Of a stretch of 64,000 nucleotides of DNA, positions 1-8,613 are shown one piece after another. Both the position numbers and the translations under genes were made by a program. Location of the stretch: positions 419,068-483,067 of the forward strand of contig NZ_KQ410724.1 in NCBI RefSeq assembly GCF_001262505.1, given 5' to 3'. The stretch is from Shinella sp. SUS2 (GTDB taxonomy: Bacteria; Pseudomonadota; Alphaproteobacteria; Rhizobiales; Rhizobiaceae). The notes under the pieces were generated by a model. The model made no database searches, had not been told where the DNA came from, and saw nothing but the letters and a program-made list of their open reading frames with translations. Numbering within the stretch: the first letter of the stretch is position 1; each line of letters starts with the position of its first letter.

Positions 1-124
1 TGCCGGGCAGGCGCCCCGTTGCGCCGAGCCAGAAGCCCCAGGCCGCCGGCATGAGACCGACGGCGTACAGCAGCCAGATCGAGGCCGCGTGGTATTTGCG
101 GGGCAGGGTGGGCAGGCTCGCCAT
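1..124 (-). CDS. msrQ: MsrQ heme-binding membrane subunit, N-terminal fragment
   Basis: Only the first 41 codons are in the window; the gene runs off the left edge. The reading starts [20 protein letters not shown] and enters a hydrophobic helix, as in the membrane protein MsrQ (YedZ), which passes electrons from the respiratory chain to periplasmic MsrP. Its ATG overlaps the msrP stop codon by one base (TGATG), so the two are translationally coupled. The identification rests mostly on this pairing. Confidence 0.8.
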   Translation of the reverse strand, partial: MASLPTLPRKYHAASIWLLYAVGLMPAAWGFWLGATGRLPG

Positions 125-1062
125 CAGTAGTTCGCCCTGAGATCCATACCGCTGTAAAGACCGGAAACCTCCTCGGCATAGCCGTTGAAGGGCAGGGTCG
201 GCCGCCGGTTGGCGCCGAAGAAGCCGCCTTCGCCGATGCGGTTTTCGCTTGCCTGGCTCCAGCGTGGATGATCGACCTCCGGGTTCACATTGGCATAGAA
301 GCCATATTCACTCGGCGCGGCGAGGTTCCAGGTGGAGGGCGGCTGCTTGTCGGTGAGCGTGATCTTGACGATCGACTTGATGCCCTTGAAGCCGTACTTC
401 CACGGCACGACGAGGCGGATCGGCGCGCCGTTCTGATTCGGCAACGTCTTGCCGTAGACGCCGACGGAGAGGATCGCCAGCGGGTGGCGTGCCTCGTCCA
501 GTCTCAACCCCTCGACATAGGGCCAGGGCAGCGACTGGAAATAGCCGGATTGGCCGGGCATTTCCTCCGGCCGGACGATTGTTTCGAAGGCGACGTATTT
601 TGCGTCGCCAAGCGGCTCCACCTTGTCGAGCAGCGCGGAGAGCGGAAAGCCGACCCAGGGAATGACCATCGACCATGCCTCCACGCAGCGCATGCGGTAG
701 ACCCGATCTTCCAGCGGCAGGGAAAGCAGCTCTTCCAACCCGAATTCCTTCGGCTTGCCGACGAGCCCGTCGACCTTCACCGTCCAGGGCGTCGGTTTGA
801 ACTTTTCCGAGTTGGCGAGCGGGTCGCCCTTGCCCAAGCCGAACTCATAGAAGTTGTTGTAGCTGGTCACATCCTTTTCGGGCGTCAGCGCCTCGTCCAC
901 CGCATAGGGCGACTTCGACGCCTTCAGCGCTTCCGCGAAAGCGGGGGCGCCGGATGCCAGGAGCGCTCCGCCCGCCGCCGCCAGAAACGAGCGGCGCCCG
1001 AGGAAACAGTGTTCCGGCGTGATCTGCGACGCGGGGATGCGGGGCGGGCGGTAGAGAGACAT
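124..1062 (-). CDS. msrP: Protein-methionine-sulfoxide reductase catalytic subunit MsrP
   Basis: The 312-aa protein is a molybdopterin enzyme that reduces methionine sulfoxide in oxidised periplasmic proteins. A twin-arginine signal is visible (R23-R24 in [10 protein letters not shown], then an Ala-rich stretch ending APAFAEA), so it is exported folded by Tat. The segment YRMRCVEAW contains the Mo-coordinating Cys126. The frame is open for about 120 codons upstream, but that part has no family similarity. The start MSLYRPP puts the Tat motif at the usual distance and gives the usual length. It forms an operon with msrQ and diverges from the HtrA-type protease gene, which suggests a shared envelope-stress control region at 1063-1267. 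Confidence 0.95.
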   Translation of the reverse strand: MSLYRPPRIPASQITPEHCFLGRRSFLAAAGGALLASGAPAFAEALKASKSPYAVDEALTPEKDVTSYNNFYEFGLGKGDPLANSEKFKPTPWTVKVDGLVGKPKEFGLEELLSLPLEDRVYRMRCVEAWSMVIPWVGFPLSALLDKVEPLGDAKYVAFETIVRPEEMPGQSGYFQSLPWPYVEGLRLDEARHPLAILSVGVYGKTLPNQNGAPIRLVVPWKYGFKGIKSIVKITLTDKQPPSTWNLAAPSEYGFYANVNPEVDHPRWSQASENRIGEGGFFGANRRPTLPFNGYAEEVSGLYSGMDLRANY

Positions 1063-1267
1063 GGCGGGGCTCGATCTGTTGCGTTGTTTTCCCTGGTACC
1101 TACGTAAACGCGGTCCGTGTTGTTTCAACGGCGGCGAAAGATTTGCAGTGACCACATTTTCGTGCGCGCTGCGTGAGATCGCCGCGATCGACGCGCCGCC
1201 ACGCGGTTTGCCTTTTTTCCCGCGAAATCCTATCTGATCGTGACGCAGAAACGAAGGAGACTCGTCC

Positions 1268-2671
1268 ATGCCGAACGTCCGCATCCTGCTTGCCGCCCCG
1301 CTTGCCTTTGCTCTCGCCCTTGCGGCGCCCGCAAGGGCCGAGGAGCGCGCCGTGCCGCAATCGCGCACGGAAATGCAGCTCTCCTTCGCGCCGCTGGTCA
1401 AGCAGGTCGAAAACGCGGTGGTCAATGTCTACGCCGAGCGCGTCGTCGAGCGCCGCTCGATCTTCGACGGCGATCCCTTCTTCGAGGAATTCTTCGGCCA
1501 GCGCATGCCGAATCGCAGCGAAAAGCAATCCTCGCTCGGGTCGGGCGTCATCGTCGGGGCCAAGGGCATCGTCGTGACGAACAACCATGTCATCGAGGGG
1601 GCGAGCGATATCAAGATCGCGCTCGCGGACGGCCGTGAATATGAGAGCACCGTGGTGCTGAAGGACGAGCGCGTCGACCTTGCCGTCCTGAAGATCAAGG
1701 CGGATGTGGATTTCACCGCGCTGCCGCTCGGCGACAGCGACGCGGTGCAGGTCGGCGACCTGGTGCTTGCCATAGGCAATCCGTTCGGCGTCGGCCAGAC
1801 GGTGACGAGCGGCATCGTCTCGGCGCTCGCCCGCAACCAGGTCCGTTCCGGCGATTTCGGCTTCTTCATCCAGACGGACGCTTCGATCAATCCCGGCAAT
1901 TCCGGCGGCGGCCTCATCAACATGAACGGCGAGCTGATCGGCATCAACACCGCGATCTTCTCGCGCGGCGGCGGCTCGAACGGCGTCGGTTTCGCCATTC
2001 CGGCCAACCTGGTGAAGACCTTCATCGCCAGTGCCGAAAACGGCAGCGCCACCTTCGACCGCCCCTTCATCGGGGCCACCTTCGATCCCGTGACCTCCGA
2101 GGTGGCCGAGGCGCTTGGCCTCGATCGTGCCCGTGGTGCGCTGGTTTCGCAGGTGCAGGCCGGCAGCCCGGCGGAGAAGGCGGGCATGAAGCCGGGGCAG
2201 GTCGTCACCGCCGTCAATGGTGTTCCCGTCGAACATCCCGACGCCCTCGGCTATCGCCTCACCACGGTCGGCATTGGCGGCACGGCGCGCATCACGGTCG
2301 TCGCCAATGGCAAGGAGGAGGAGCTGACGCTCTCGCTCGACCGTGCGCCCGAGACGACGCCGCGCGACGAGCGGCTGATCGAGGGGCGCAACCCCTTCTC
2401 CGGCGCGATCGTCGCCAACCTTTCGCCGCGCGTGGCCGAAGACCTGCGCATGCCGACCAACCGGACCACGACGGGCGTCGTCGTTACCGAGGTCAATCGC
2501 GGCTCGCCGGCAGCGCGCATCGGTCTCCAGCCGCGCGACATCATCATTGCGCTCAACGGCACCGAAGTCGGCTCCACCGAAATCCTCGCCTCGCTCGTCA
2601 CCGAGGACCCGTCCATCTGGCGCGTCGAGATCGAGCGTGACGGCCAGCGCATCCGCCAGTTCTTCCGATGA
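1268..2671 (+). CDS. DegP/DegQ (HtrA)-family periplasmic serine protease
   Basis: The 467-aa Do-type protease degrades or refolds damaged envelope proteins. A Sec signal peptide ends at PARAEE (about residue 25). The trypsin-like domain shows the triad His107 (TNNHVIEG), Asp137 (VDLAVLKI) and Ser212 (PGNSGGGL). Two PDZ domains follow, with GxxP/KAGM-type carboxylate loops near residues 265-350 and 385-465. The start is the ATG after AGGAGACTCGTCC. Its stop overlaps the rarA start (ATGA), so the two are probably co-transcribed. It could equally be called DegQ or MucD, because the subgroups are not separable by eye. Confidence 0.95.
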   Translation: MPNVRILLAAPLAFALALAAPARAEERAVPQSRTEMQLSFAPLVKQVENAVVNVYAERVVERRSIFDGDPFFEEFFGQRMPNRSEKQSSLGSGVIVGAKGIVVTNNHVIEGASDIKIALADGREYESTVVLKDERVDLAVLKIKADVDFTALPLGDSDAVQVGDLVLAIGNPFGVGQTVTSGIVSALARNQVRSGDFGFFIQTDASINPGNSGGGLINMNGELIGINTAIFSRGGGSNGVGFAIPANLVKTFIASAENGSATFDRPFIGATFDPVTSEVAEALGLDRARGALVSQVQAGSPAEKAGMKPGQVVTAVNGVPVEHPDALGYRLTTVGIGGTARITVVANGKEEELTLSLDRAPETTPRDERLIEGRNPFSGAIVANLSPRVAEDLRMPTNRTTTGVVVTEVNRGSPAARIGLQPRDIIIALNGTEVGSTEILASLVTEDPSIWRVEIERDGQRIRQFFR

Positions 2672-3975
2672 GCGACCTCTTCGCCCCGCGTGAACCCGAG
2701 GAGATGGCGGCAAAACGGCCGCTGGCCGATCGGCTGCGTCCCCGCACGCTGGGCGAAGTCTCCGGGCAGGACCATCTGACGGGGCCCGACGGCGTGCTGT
2801 CGCGCATGATCGAGGCCGGCTCGCTCGGCTCGATGATCTTCTGGGGGCCGCCCGGCACCGGCAAGACGACGGTGGCGCGGCTGCTTTCCGGCGAGACCGG
2901 TCTCGCCTTCGAGCAGATCTCCGCCATCTTCTCCGGCGTCGCCGATCTCAAGAAGGTTTTCGAATCCGCCCGGCAACGCCGTATGGGCGGGCGCCAGACC
3001 CTGCTCTTCGTTGACGAGATCCATCGCTTCAACCGTGCCCAGCAGGACAGCTTCCTGCCGGTCATGGAGGACGGCACGATCGTGCTCGTCGGCGCGACGA
3101 CGGAGAATCCGTCCTTCGAACTCAACGCCGCGCTTCTCTCCCGCGCCCGCGTGCTCACCTTCAAGCCGCATGACGAGGAGAGCCTCGAAGAGCTGCTGAA
3201 GCGCGCCGAGGTGGTCGAGGAGAAGCCGCTGCCACTCGACGGGGAAGCGCGTGCCTCGCTGCTGCGCATGGCCGACGGCGACGGGCGGGCGGTGCTGACG
3301 CTTGCCGAGGAGGTATGGCGCGCCGCGCGTTCCGGCGAGACCTTCGGGCAGGACGATCTCTTCCGTATCGTCCAGCGCCGCGCCCCGGTCTATGACAAGT
3401 CGCAGGACGGCCACTACAATCTCATCTCCGCGCTGCATAAGGCGGTGCGTGGTTCTGATCCGGATGCGGCGCTCTATTATCTGACCCGCATGCTGGATGC
3501 CGGCGAAGATCCATTGTTCCTGTGCCGCCGCATGGTGCGCATGGCGGTGGAGGATATCGGCCTTGCCGATCCGCAGGCACTCGCCGTCTGCAATGCCGCC
3601 AAGGATGCCTATGATTTCCTCGGCTCGCCGGAGGGAGAGCTGGCGCTGGCGCAGGCCTGTATCTACCTCGCCACCGCGCCGAAATCGAATGCGGTCTATG
3701 TCGCCTACAAATCGGCGATGCGTGCGGCAAAGGAGAACGGCTCGCTGCTGCCGCCCAAACACATCCTCAACGCGCCCACCAAGCTGATGAAGGGCGAAGG
3801 GTATGGCGATGGCTATCGCTACGATCACGATGAACCGGATGCCTTTTCCGGGCAGGACTATTTCCCGGAGAAGATGGGCCGGAAAACCTTCTACGACCCG
3901 CCCGAGCGCGGCTTCGAACGCGAGCTGAAGAAGCGGCTGGAATGGTGGGCGAAGTTGCGCCGGGAGCGGGGCTGA
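2668..3975 (+). CDS. rarA: Replication-associated recombination protein A (MgsA/RarA AAA+ ATPase)
   Basis: The 435-aa clamp-loader-like AAA+ ATPase acts at stalled replication forks. Walker A is GPPGTGKTT (about residues 55-63) and Walker B is LLFVDEIHRFN. A sensor region (GATTENPSFELNAALLSR) follows. The C-terminal MgsA helical and tetramerisation region runs from about residue 250 (GHYNLISALHKAVRGSDPDAALYYL) to KRLEWW. The length is normal for the family. It overlaps the upstream protease gene by four bases (ATGA). Confidence 0.96.
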   Translation: MSDLFAPREPEEMAAKRPLADRLRPRTLGEVSGQDHLTGPDGVLSRMIEAGSLGSMIFWGPPGTGKTTVARLLSGETGLAFEQISAIFSGVADLKKVFESARQRRMGGRQTLLFVDEIHRFNRAQQDSFLPVMEDGTIVLVGATTENPSFELNAALLSRARVLTFKPHDEESLEELLKRAEVVEEKPLPLDGEARASLLRMADGDGRAVLTLAEEVWRAARSGETFGQDDLFRIVQRRAPVYDKSQDGHYNLISALHKAVRGSDPDAALYYLTRMLDAGEDPLFLCRRMVRMAVEDIGLADPQALAVCNAAKDAYDFLGSPEGELALAQACIYLATAPKSNAVYVAYKSAMRAAKENGSLLPPKHILNAPTKLMKGEGYGDGYRYDHDEPDAFSGQDYFPEKMGRKTFYDPPERGFERELKKRLEWWAKLRRERG

Positions 3976-3990
3976 CGACCGCAGCGCCCG

Positions 3991-4308
3991 TCAGGAGGCG
4001 GCGCTGAAGCGCTGCACGGGCTTTTGCGGTGCGGCCGGCACGACCTTGATCGACGATTCGGCCTTGCCGGGATGCCCCTCCATGTCGACCACCACATGCC
4101 AGTGGCCGTTGTCCGGAATTTTCAGCCGGACCGGGGACTGCTTGGCGACGCCACCCAGGAACTTGTGCTGGCGGGCATTCTTGAACAGGTCGAAATTGCC
4201 GTGGCTCATCAGTCGCACATTGGCGATGGCCGAAAGCGTGATCTCGATCACCGTCCCGGCACGCTGCATGTCGAGATCGTAGTGCGTGTAGGAGAAGCTG
4301 TGTGCCAT
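3991..4308 (-). CDS. DUF1883 domain protein
   Basis: The 105-aa protein matches the DUF1883 pattern. It begins MAHSFSYTHYDLD, has a segment on a missing covalent or ligand role (RLMSHGNFDLFKNARQHKFLGG), and a beta-rich core with IPDNGHWHVVVDMEG. There is no signal peptide or membrane helix. Some family members are found fused to TIR or other signalling domains, but this one stands alone. It is convergent with rarA, separated by 15 bases. Function is unknown. Confidence 0.75.
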   Translation of the reverse strand: MAHSFSYTHYDLDMQRAGTVIEITLSAIANVRLMSHGNFDLFKNARQHKFLGGVAKQSPVRLKIPDNGHWHVVVDMEGHPGKAESSIKVVPAAPQKPVQRFSAAS

Positions 4309-4573
4309 GGTCTGCCCGGGTGTATCTGGTTTGGCGCTAATGTTTGCATGCCCGGGTTAACGTTCCCTTCCGCGGCAACCCGGTACCTCTTCCAAAAATA
4401 AAGAAGCTTTTTCAAATCGTTGACGCCGAAAGCGGATTCAATCCGGCAGGCACTTGAATCATCCTCTCAGGCATCTTCCGAAATTTTTTTTGTGCTGTCG
4501 GGGTGAAGCATCCCGCCGCGTCCTTGGTGCATGACGCCGGCGGGGCCGCCGGCGGGAACCCGAGGAGACAGAC

Positions 4574-5518
4574 ATGCCGAAGATGACCATCATCACCCTT
4601 CTGACCGCCGCCCTTGCCGCCTTCGCCCCCCTTGCGGCGCAGGCGGAGACGCTATCCGAAAACCCGCTGCAGGGCGAAGCCGGCAAACCGGACAAGGCCG
4701 GCCACCTGACCGTGAACGGCATCGACTACTATTACGAGATCCGCGGCGAGGGCGAGCCGCTGCTCCTGCTGCATGGCGGCCTCGGTCAGATCGAGATGTT
4801 CGGCGCCAACCTCAAGACGCTGCAGGAGAAGCGCCAGGTGATCGGCGTCGATCTGCAGGGCCATGGCCGCACGCCGCTCGGCACGCGGCCGATCGATCTT
4901 CCTGCCATCGGCGCCGACATGGCCGAGCTTGTCGAAAAGCTCGGCTACGACAAGGTCGATGTGCTCGGCTATTCCTTTGGCGGCGGCGTCGCGCTGCACA
5001 TGGCCGCCGTCGCGCCGGACAGAGTGCGCCGTCTCGTCATCGCCTCCGCACCCTTCGCCAGGAACGGCTTCTTCCCGGAAATGCTGCCGCAGCAGGCGGC
5101 GGTGTCCGGGGTCATGGCCGAGATGATGAAGGAGACGCCGATGTACAAGTCCTATGCCGCCGTTGCGCCCGATGTTTCCGCGTTCCCGAAACTGCTCGAT
5201 GCCATGGGGGCGGCGATGCGGGTGGACTACGACGCATCGGATGCGGTGGCCAAGCTCGCCGTGCCCGTCATGCTGGTCTTCGGCGACAGCGACATGATCC
5301 GCCCGGAACACATCGTCGAATTCTACCAGAAACTCGGCGGCGGGCTGAAGGATGCGGGCTGGATGCGGGAGCACATGTCAAAGAACCGTCTCGCCATCCT
5401 GCCGGGGCTGACGCATTACGAGATCTTTGCAGCACCCGCACTCGTCAGCACGGCCCTGCCTTTCCTCGACGGTCAGAGTAACACGCAAAGCTGGGCCGGG
5501 CAGGTGAACGGCGAATAA
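4574..5518 (+). CDS. Secreted alpha/beta-fold hydrolase
   Basis: The 314-aa protein has a Sec signal peptide (hydrophobic stretch to AAQAET, about residue 25), so it is predicted periplasmic. The alpha/beta hydrolase fold shows the oxyanion motif LLLHGGLG, the nucleophile elbow GYSFGG, a late acid in VFGDSDM and a catalytic His in PGLTHYE. The substrate cannot be read from the sequence. The ATG at 4574 follows an AGGAGACAGAC ribosome-binding site. A strong hairpin terminator lies just after the stop. Confidence 0.85.
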   Translation: MPKMTIITLLTAALAAFAPLAAQAETLSENPLQGEAGKPDKAGHLTVNGIDYYYEIRGEGEPLLLLHGGLGQIEMFGANLKTLQEKRQVIGVDLQGHGRTPLGTRPIDLPAIGADMAELVEKLGYDKVDVLGYSFGGGVALHMAAVAPDRVRRLVIASAPFARNGFFPEMLPQQAAVSGVMAEMMKETPMYKSYAAVAPDVSAFPKLLDAMGAAMRVDYDASDAVAKLAVPVMLVFGDSDMIRPEHIVEFYQKLGGGLKDAGWMREHMSKNRLAILPGLTHYEIFAAPALVSTALPFLDGQSNTQSWAGQVNGE

Positions 5519-5528
5519 TCGAAGACGA

Positions 5529-5566
5529 GAAGCCCGGATGCATGGGAACGCATCCGGGCTTCTTCG
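5529..5566. terminator. Rho-independent terminator after the secreted hydrolase gene
   Basis: A perfect 13-bp stem (GAAGCCCGGATGC paired with GCATCCGGGCTTC, 5529-5541 with 5550-5562) with an 8-base loop is followed by TTC. It sits between two convergent genes and could serve both. Confidence 0.8.
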
Positions 5567-5629
5567 CGTCCGTGAGGCCGTCTGCCAGCGGCGGCCGCAC
5601 ATCGATCGACCCCAGATCGGGGGCGCCGG

Positions 5630-5806
5630 CTAGTGGCAGACGCGGACGCGTTTGATGATCAGGTTGCCGTAGTAGTCGTAGGTCTTGATCTTCTTGATGA
5701 AGCAGGTCGGCTGGTAGTCGTAGCCGTAGTAACCGGCCTGCGACGGAGCTGCGAAGCTTGCGACGGCGGTAAAGGCGATGGCGGCGGCGAGGAGGAGGTT
5801 GCGCAT
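5630..5806 (-). CDS. Small secreted Tyr-rich protein, 58 aa
   Basis: The start MRNLLLAAAIAF was chosen over a longer upstream extension because it begins a clean signal peptide, cut near SQAGYYG. The mature part is about 34 residues and is rich in Tyr and Lys (YYGYDYQ, KTYDYYGN), with two cysteines that could form one disulfide. No domain is recognised. It is probably a periplasmic or exported small protein of rhizobial type. Confidence 0.65.
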   Translation of the reverse strand: MRNLLLAAAIAFTAVASFAAPSQAGYYGYDYQPTCFIKKIKTYDYYGNLIIKRVRVCH

Positions 5807-5905
5807 ATCGGTGTCCCTTCTGGTTCGGTTGGGATGGTTCGTTCCATCCAGTGACCGAACCTTCGCATGGGACGGTTCTGCGCGCTGTTCCATGCGGAAC
5901 AGGAC

Positions 5906-6544
5906 CTATGCCAGCGTCTCCGTGAAGGCCTTCACGGTCTTCGCCATGGTGGCGAGGTGGTCGGCGGCGGAAAAGCCGGAAACGCTCTTGCGCGGCTTCA
6001 GGTCGTGGTCGCCGTCCTCCAGCCAGAAAAGGCGGATGCGCTCCGGAAGATCGTAGGCGGCAACCTCGTCCCGGGTGCCGAAGGGATCGCGCGTGCCCTG
6101 GCAGATCAGCGCCGGCGTTGCCAGCGTCATCAGATGCGCCGTGCGCAGTTGCGCAGGTTTTTCCGGCGGGTGGAACGGATAACCGAGGCAAACGAGGCCG
6201 GCGATTCGGCCCCCGGCGAAAAGATCATCCGCCACCATGCTGGCGATGCGTCCGCCCATCGATTTGCCGCCGATGACCAGCCGTCCCTTTGCCGCCAGAT
6301 CGGCGACGGCGGCGCGAAATTCCGGGTTCAGCGTTTCTGCCTTCGGTGGCGGCCGGCGGCTGCCCTGGCTGCGGCGCGCCGCCATGTAGGAAAATTCGAA
6401 GCGCGCGACGCGCAGGCCCTCGGCGGCGAGGGCATCGGCTGCCGCATTCATTGCCGCCGAATCCATCGGCGCGCCGCTGCCATGGGCAAGAAGCAGGGTA
6501 ACAGCAGCGTCTTCCGGGCCCGTGAAGAGAAAGGGTGTGCTCAT
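5906..6544 (-). CDS. Small alpha/beta hydrolase, KANL3/Tex30-like
   Basis: The 212-aa cytoplasmic protein shows LLLAHGSGAPMDS near the N-terminus (the HGxG oxyanion region), a nucleophile elbow GGKSMGGRIA at about residue 95, and GTRDPFGTRDEV and DGDHDLKPRK as the acid and His regions. This matches the short dienelactone-hydrolase-like KANL3/Tex30 family. The substrate is unknown. The 56-aa gene just upstream on the same strand is separated by 48 bases and may be co-transcribed. Confidence 0.8.
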   Translation of the reverse strand: MSTPFLFTGPEDAAVTLLLAHGSGAPMDSAAMNAAADALAAEGLRVARFEFSYMAARRSQGSRRPPPKAETLNPEFRAAVADLAAKGRLVIGGKSMGGRIASMVADDLFAGGRIAGLVCLGYPFHPPEKPAQLRTAHLMTLATPALICQGTRDPFGTRDEVAAYDLPERIRLFWLEDGDHDLKPRKSVSGFSAADHLATMAKTVKAFTETLA

Positions 6545-6592
6545 TGCTGTTCGGGTCTTCCTGGTCGGGGCGGGGCATGGACGCCACGCCGT

Positions 6593-6763
6593 TCACTTGG
6601 CGTGGTCCCTTGCGTCGCCCGGAGCGATGGGATCGCTGGCGGGAAAGGTCTCTTCCAGCGCCTCTTCCAGATAGTCGTCCTGCTCGGCTTCGGCCGTCTT
6701 CCGCTTCTGCCGGGCGCGCTCTTCCTCGAGCGATGCTCTGGGACTGTCCTTTTCCGTCGGCAT
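6593..6763 (-). CDS. Small acidic protein with TFPASDPIA motif, 56 aa
   Basis: The reading begins MPTEKDSPRASLEEERARQK and ends with EEALEETFPASDPIAPGD. The TFPASDP signature is common in small rhizobial proteins of unknown role. GGGAGACC precedes the ATG as a ribosome-binding site. The charged N-terminal half is probably helical. It sits between two genes on the same strand. Confidence 0.75.
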   Translation of the reverse strand: MPTEKDSPRASLEEERARQKRKTAEAEQDDYLEEALEETFPASDPIAPGDARDHAK

Positions 6764-6825
6764 GGTTGGTCTCCCTCAAAGTGGCCTGCGCCTAAGATAG
6801 GGTGTTTTTCCACCCGGGCGAGGGG

Positions 6826-7818
6826 TCAGTTTTCCGGTAGCGCCAGTTCGGCGATGACGGGCAGGTGGTTGGACCCGAAGTTAGGGCCGACGCGGCGCGC
6901 CCGCACCGAGATATCCGGGGAGACGGCGATATGGTCGATCGACGCCCCGATATAGGCGACCGTCTCGATTCTCTGGCTGAACCGCGTGGCGGGCTGCAGC
7001 CAGCCGCCCGCGGTGGAGGCAAGGCCGGCCTGCTTGAGGAAGGTGCGGAAGAAGGGCGACCAGGTCGGCGTGTTCCAGTCGCCAGCGACGATGACCGGCG
7101 CTCTTTCGAGATCGCCGCGCACCGCATCGGCAGCGGCCGAAAGATAGGCATTGCGATCGCGCCACTGCCAGAGCCGGCGCGGTGTTTCGGGATGGAAGGC
7201 ATAGAGGAAGAGCGGCTTGCCGCGCATGTCCAGTTCCATTCGCAGCGGCTGCTTGTAGGCGCGCTCCTCGGTAAAGGCACGTTTCAGCTCGGTCTCCGCG
7301 CGGATCGGCAGGCTGGAGAAGACCTTGATGGCATCGCGCTCGCGCGCATCCGAGCTGCTTTCGTAGGGATAGAGGCCGGCCGCGGACAGGGCCTGCTCCC
7401 AGCGCGCGGTCGTCTCTTCCAGAACGACGATATCGGGCTTTTCCGCGCGCAGCAGTGCGATGAAGACGGCCGGATCCTCTTCGTTCTCCACGAAGAGATT
7501 GGCGGTCAGCACCTTCAGGCCGCCGGTGGCGGCAGAGGTGCGGGCGGTCGGCACGTCGGCGGCGGGGATCAGCGCCACCGCAAGGCCGACCCCGGCGATC
7601 ACGATCGCCTTCATACGGCGCGTCACCAGCGCCGCAACGACAAGCAGGCTGCCGGCGGCGATGATATAGGGCCAGGCGAAGGTGAGGAGATCGACGAGCC
7701 AGAACCGGTCGGCGGCCAGCACGACGATGCTGACGGCGAAGAGATAGGCAATGACGCCCGGCAGGACGAGCACGCGGTACGTCAGGGCAATCGGCCCACG
7801 GCGCGGTGCTATCGGCAT
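6826..7818 (-). CDS. Membrane-anchored endonuclease/exonuclease/phosphatase-family protein
   Basis: The 330-aa protein has three hydrophobic helices in residues 1-95, followed by an EEP-fold domain. Visible EEP motifs are LTANLFVENED (Mg-binding Asn and Glu region), VVLEETT, VAGDWNTPTWS (catalytic Asp-Trp-Asn) and GSNHLPVIAEL (terminal His). AAGGAACAGTCG just before the ATG at 7818 supports this start over MQKEQS six codons upstream. The substrate could be nucleic acid, lipid or a phosphoester. The membrane part resembles the YafD/EEP group. Confidence 0.85.
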   Translation of the reverse strand: MPIAPRRGPIALTYRVLVLPGVIAYLFAVSIVVLAADRFWLVDLLTFAWPYIIAAGSLLVVAALVTRRMKAIVIAGVGLAVALIPAADVPTARTSAATGGLKVLTANLFVENEEDPAVFIALLRAEKPDIVVLEETTARWEQALSAAGLYPYESSSDARERDAIKVFSSLPIRAETELKRAFTEERAYKQPLRMELDMRGKPLFLYAFHPETPRRLWQWRDRNAYLSAAADAVRGDLERAPVIVAGDWNTPTWSPFFRTFLKQAGLASTAGGWLQPATRFSQRIETVAYIGASIDHIAVSPDISVRARRVGPNFGSNHLPVIAELALPEN

Positions 7819-8550
7819 CGACTGTTCCTTCTGCATCACGGGATTCGGGTCAGGTCGATTCCCGTAACGGGAGGATTGCATGTACCCTGCGCATCCCGTG
7901 ACGGCAATGATATCGTGGAAGGCGGCGCGTACAGGCGCGGAAAAGTTTGCGTCGGCGGCCAGCGCTCGCGCGAAAACGCACGTCGGCATTCCCGCGCATG
8001 GGAGCCGGGTTTTGCCTGGTGTTTCGGACGGGGCGCTGGAAGGTGCCGCATCTGAAAGTATGTGTATGGCGCCTTTCAGCGCCCCGTTCAGCGGTTTTTG
8101 CCCGCAACTCCGGTCCCTCTGCAAAGGCCGGGATGGTGGATGGTGCTCGTCGGTTTCCGGAAGGAGGCTGTTTCCGTTCTGTCATCCGCCATCGCGCGCC
8201 ATGGCGATGGCGGACGGAAGGTTTTGCCTTCCGGGCGGTCTCATCCCGGCGGACGATGCCGACGCATCCGCCAGACCGGCCCCCTTGTGTGCCGCACAGG
8301 CACGCCCGGCGCGCCGTTCGGGGCATGAAGCGGAAGGCTCGGTCCGACGCCCGCCGCTTCCCCCGTGTCGCCGGAGGGAGACCATTTTCCGCAGGCCCCT
8401 TGGGCGACGGCCTACGTCCGTCCCTCGCCAAAAGCGCCGACCCCGCCTCGCCACGACGCCTCGCGGTGTATCCGTGGCGGGATCGGGGATTGTAGGCACG
8501 AATGAAGGAGGCGGGGAAAATGCGGGGGCGGGTTTTCTGCGAAGGTCGGG
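7819..8550. other. 732-bp stretch without a recognisable gene
   Basis: Several frames are open here, but none shows family motifs, convincing ribosome-binding sites or natural amino-acid composition, as is common in GC-rich DNA. An imperfect inverted repeat (CGCCACG at 8449 with CGTGGCG at 8473) lies near the right end. The part next to 7818 should hold the promoter of the EEP gene. Confidence 0.5.
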
Positions 8551-8581
8551 CAAAAAAATACCCCGGCAAACTGCCGGGGTA
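8551..8581 (-). terminator. Rho-independent terminator of nrdJ
   Basis: The 10-bp stem TACCCCGGCA with TGCCGGGGTA has an AAC loop. Read on the minus strand it is followed by seven T residues. It lies 32 bases past the nrdJ stop. Confidence 0.9.
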
Positions 8582-8613
8582 CCGTGTTTCGTTATTGGCC
8601 TGTGCCGGCAGCC

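Noticed and set aside
1100..2713. Minus-strand open frame of 537 codons opposite the HtrA-type gene
   Set aside because: The plus strand has a full protease with catalytic triad and PDZ domains; the minus frame shows no motifs.
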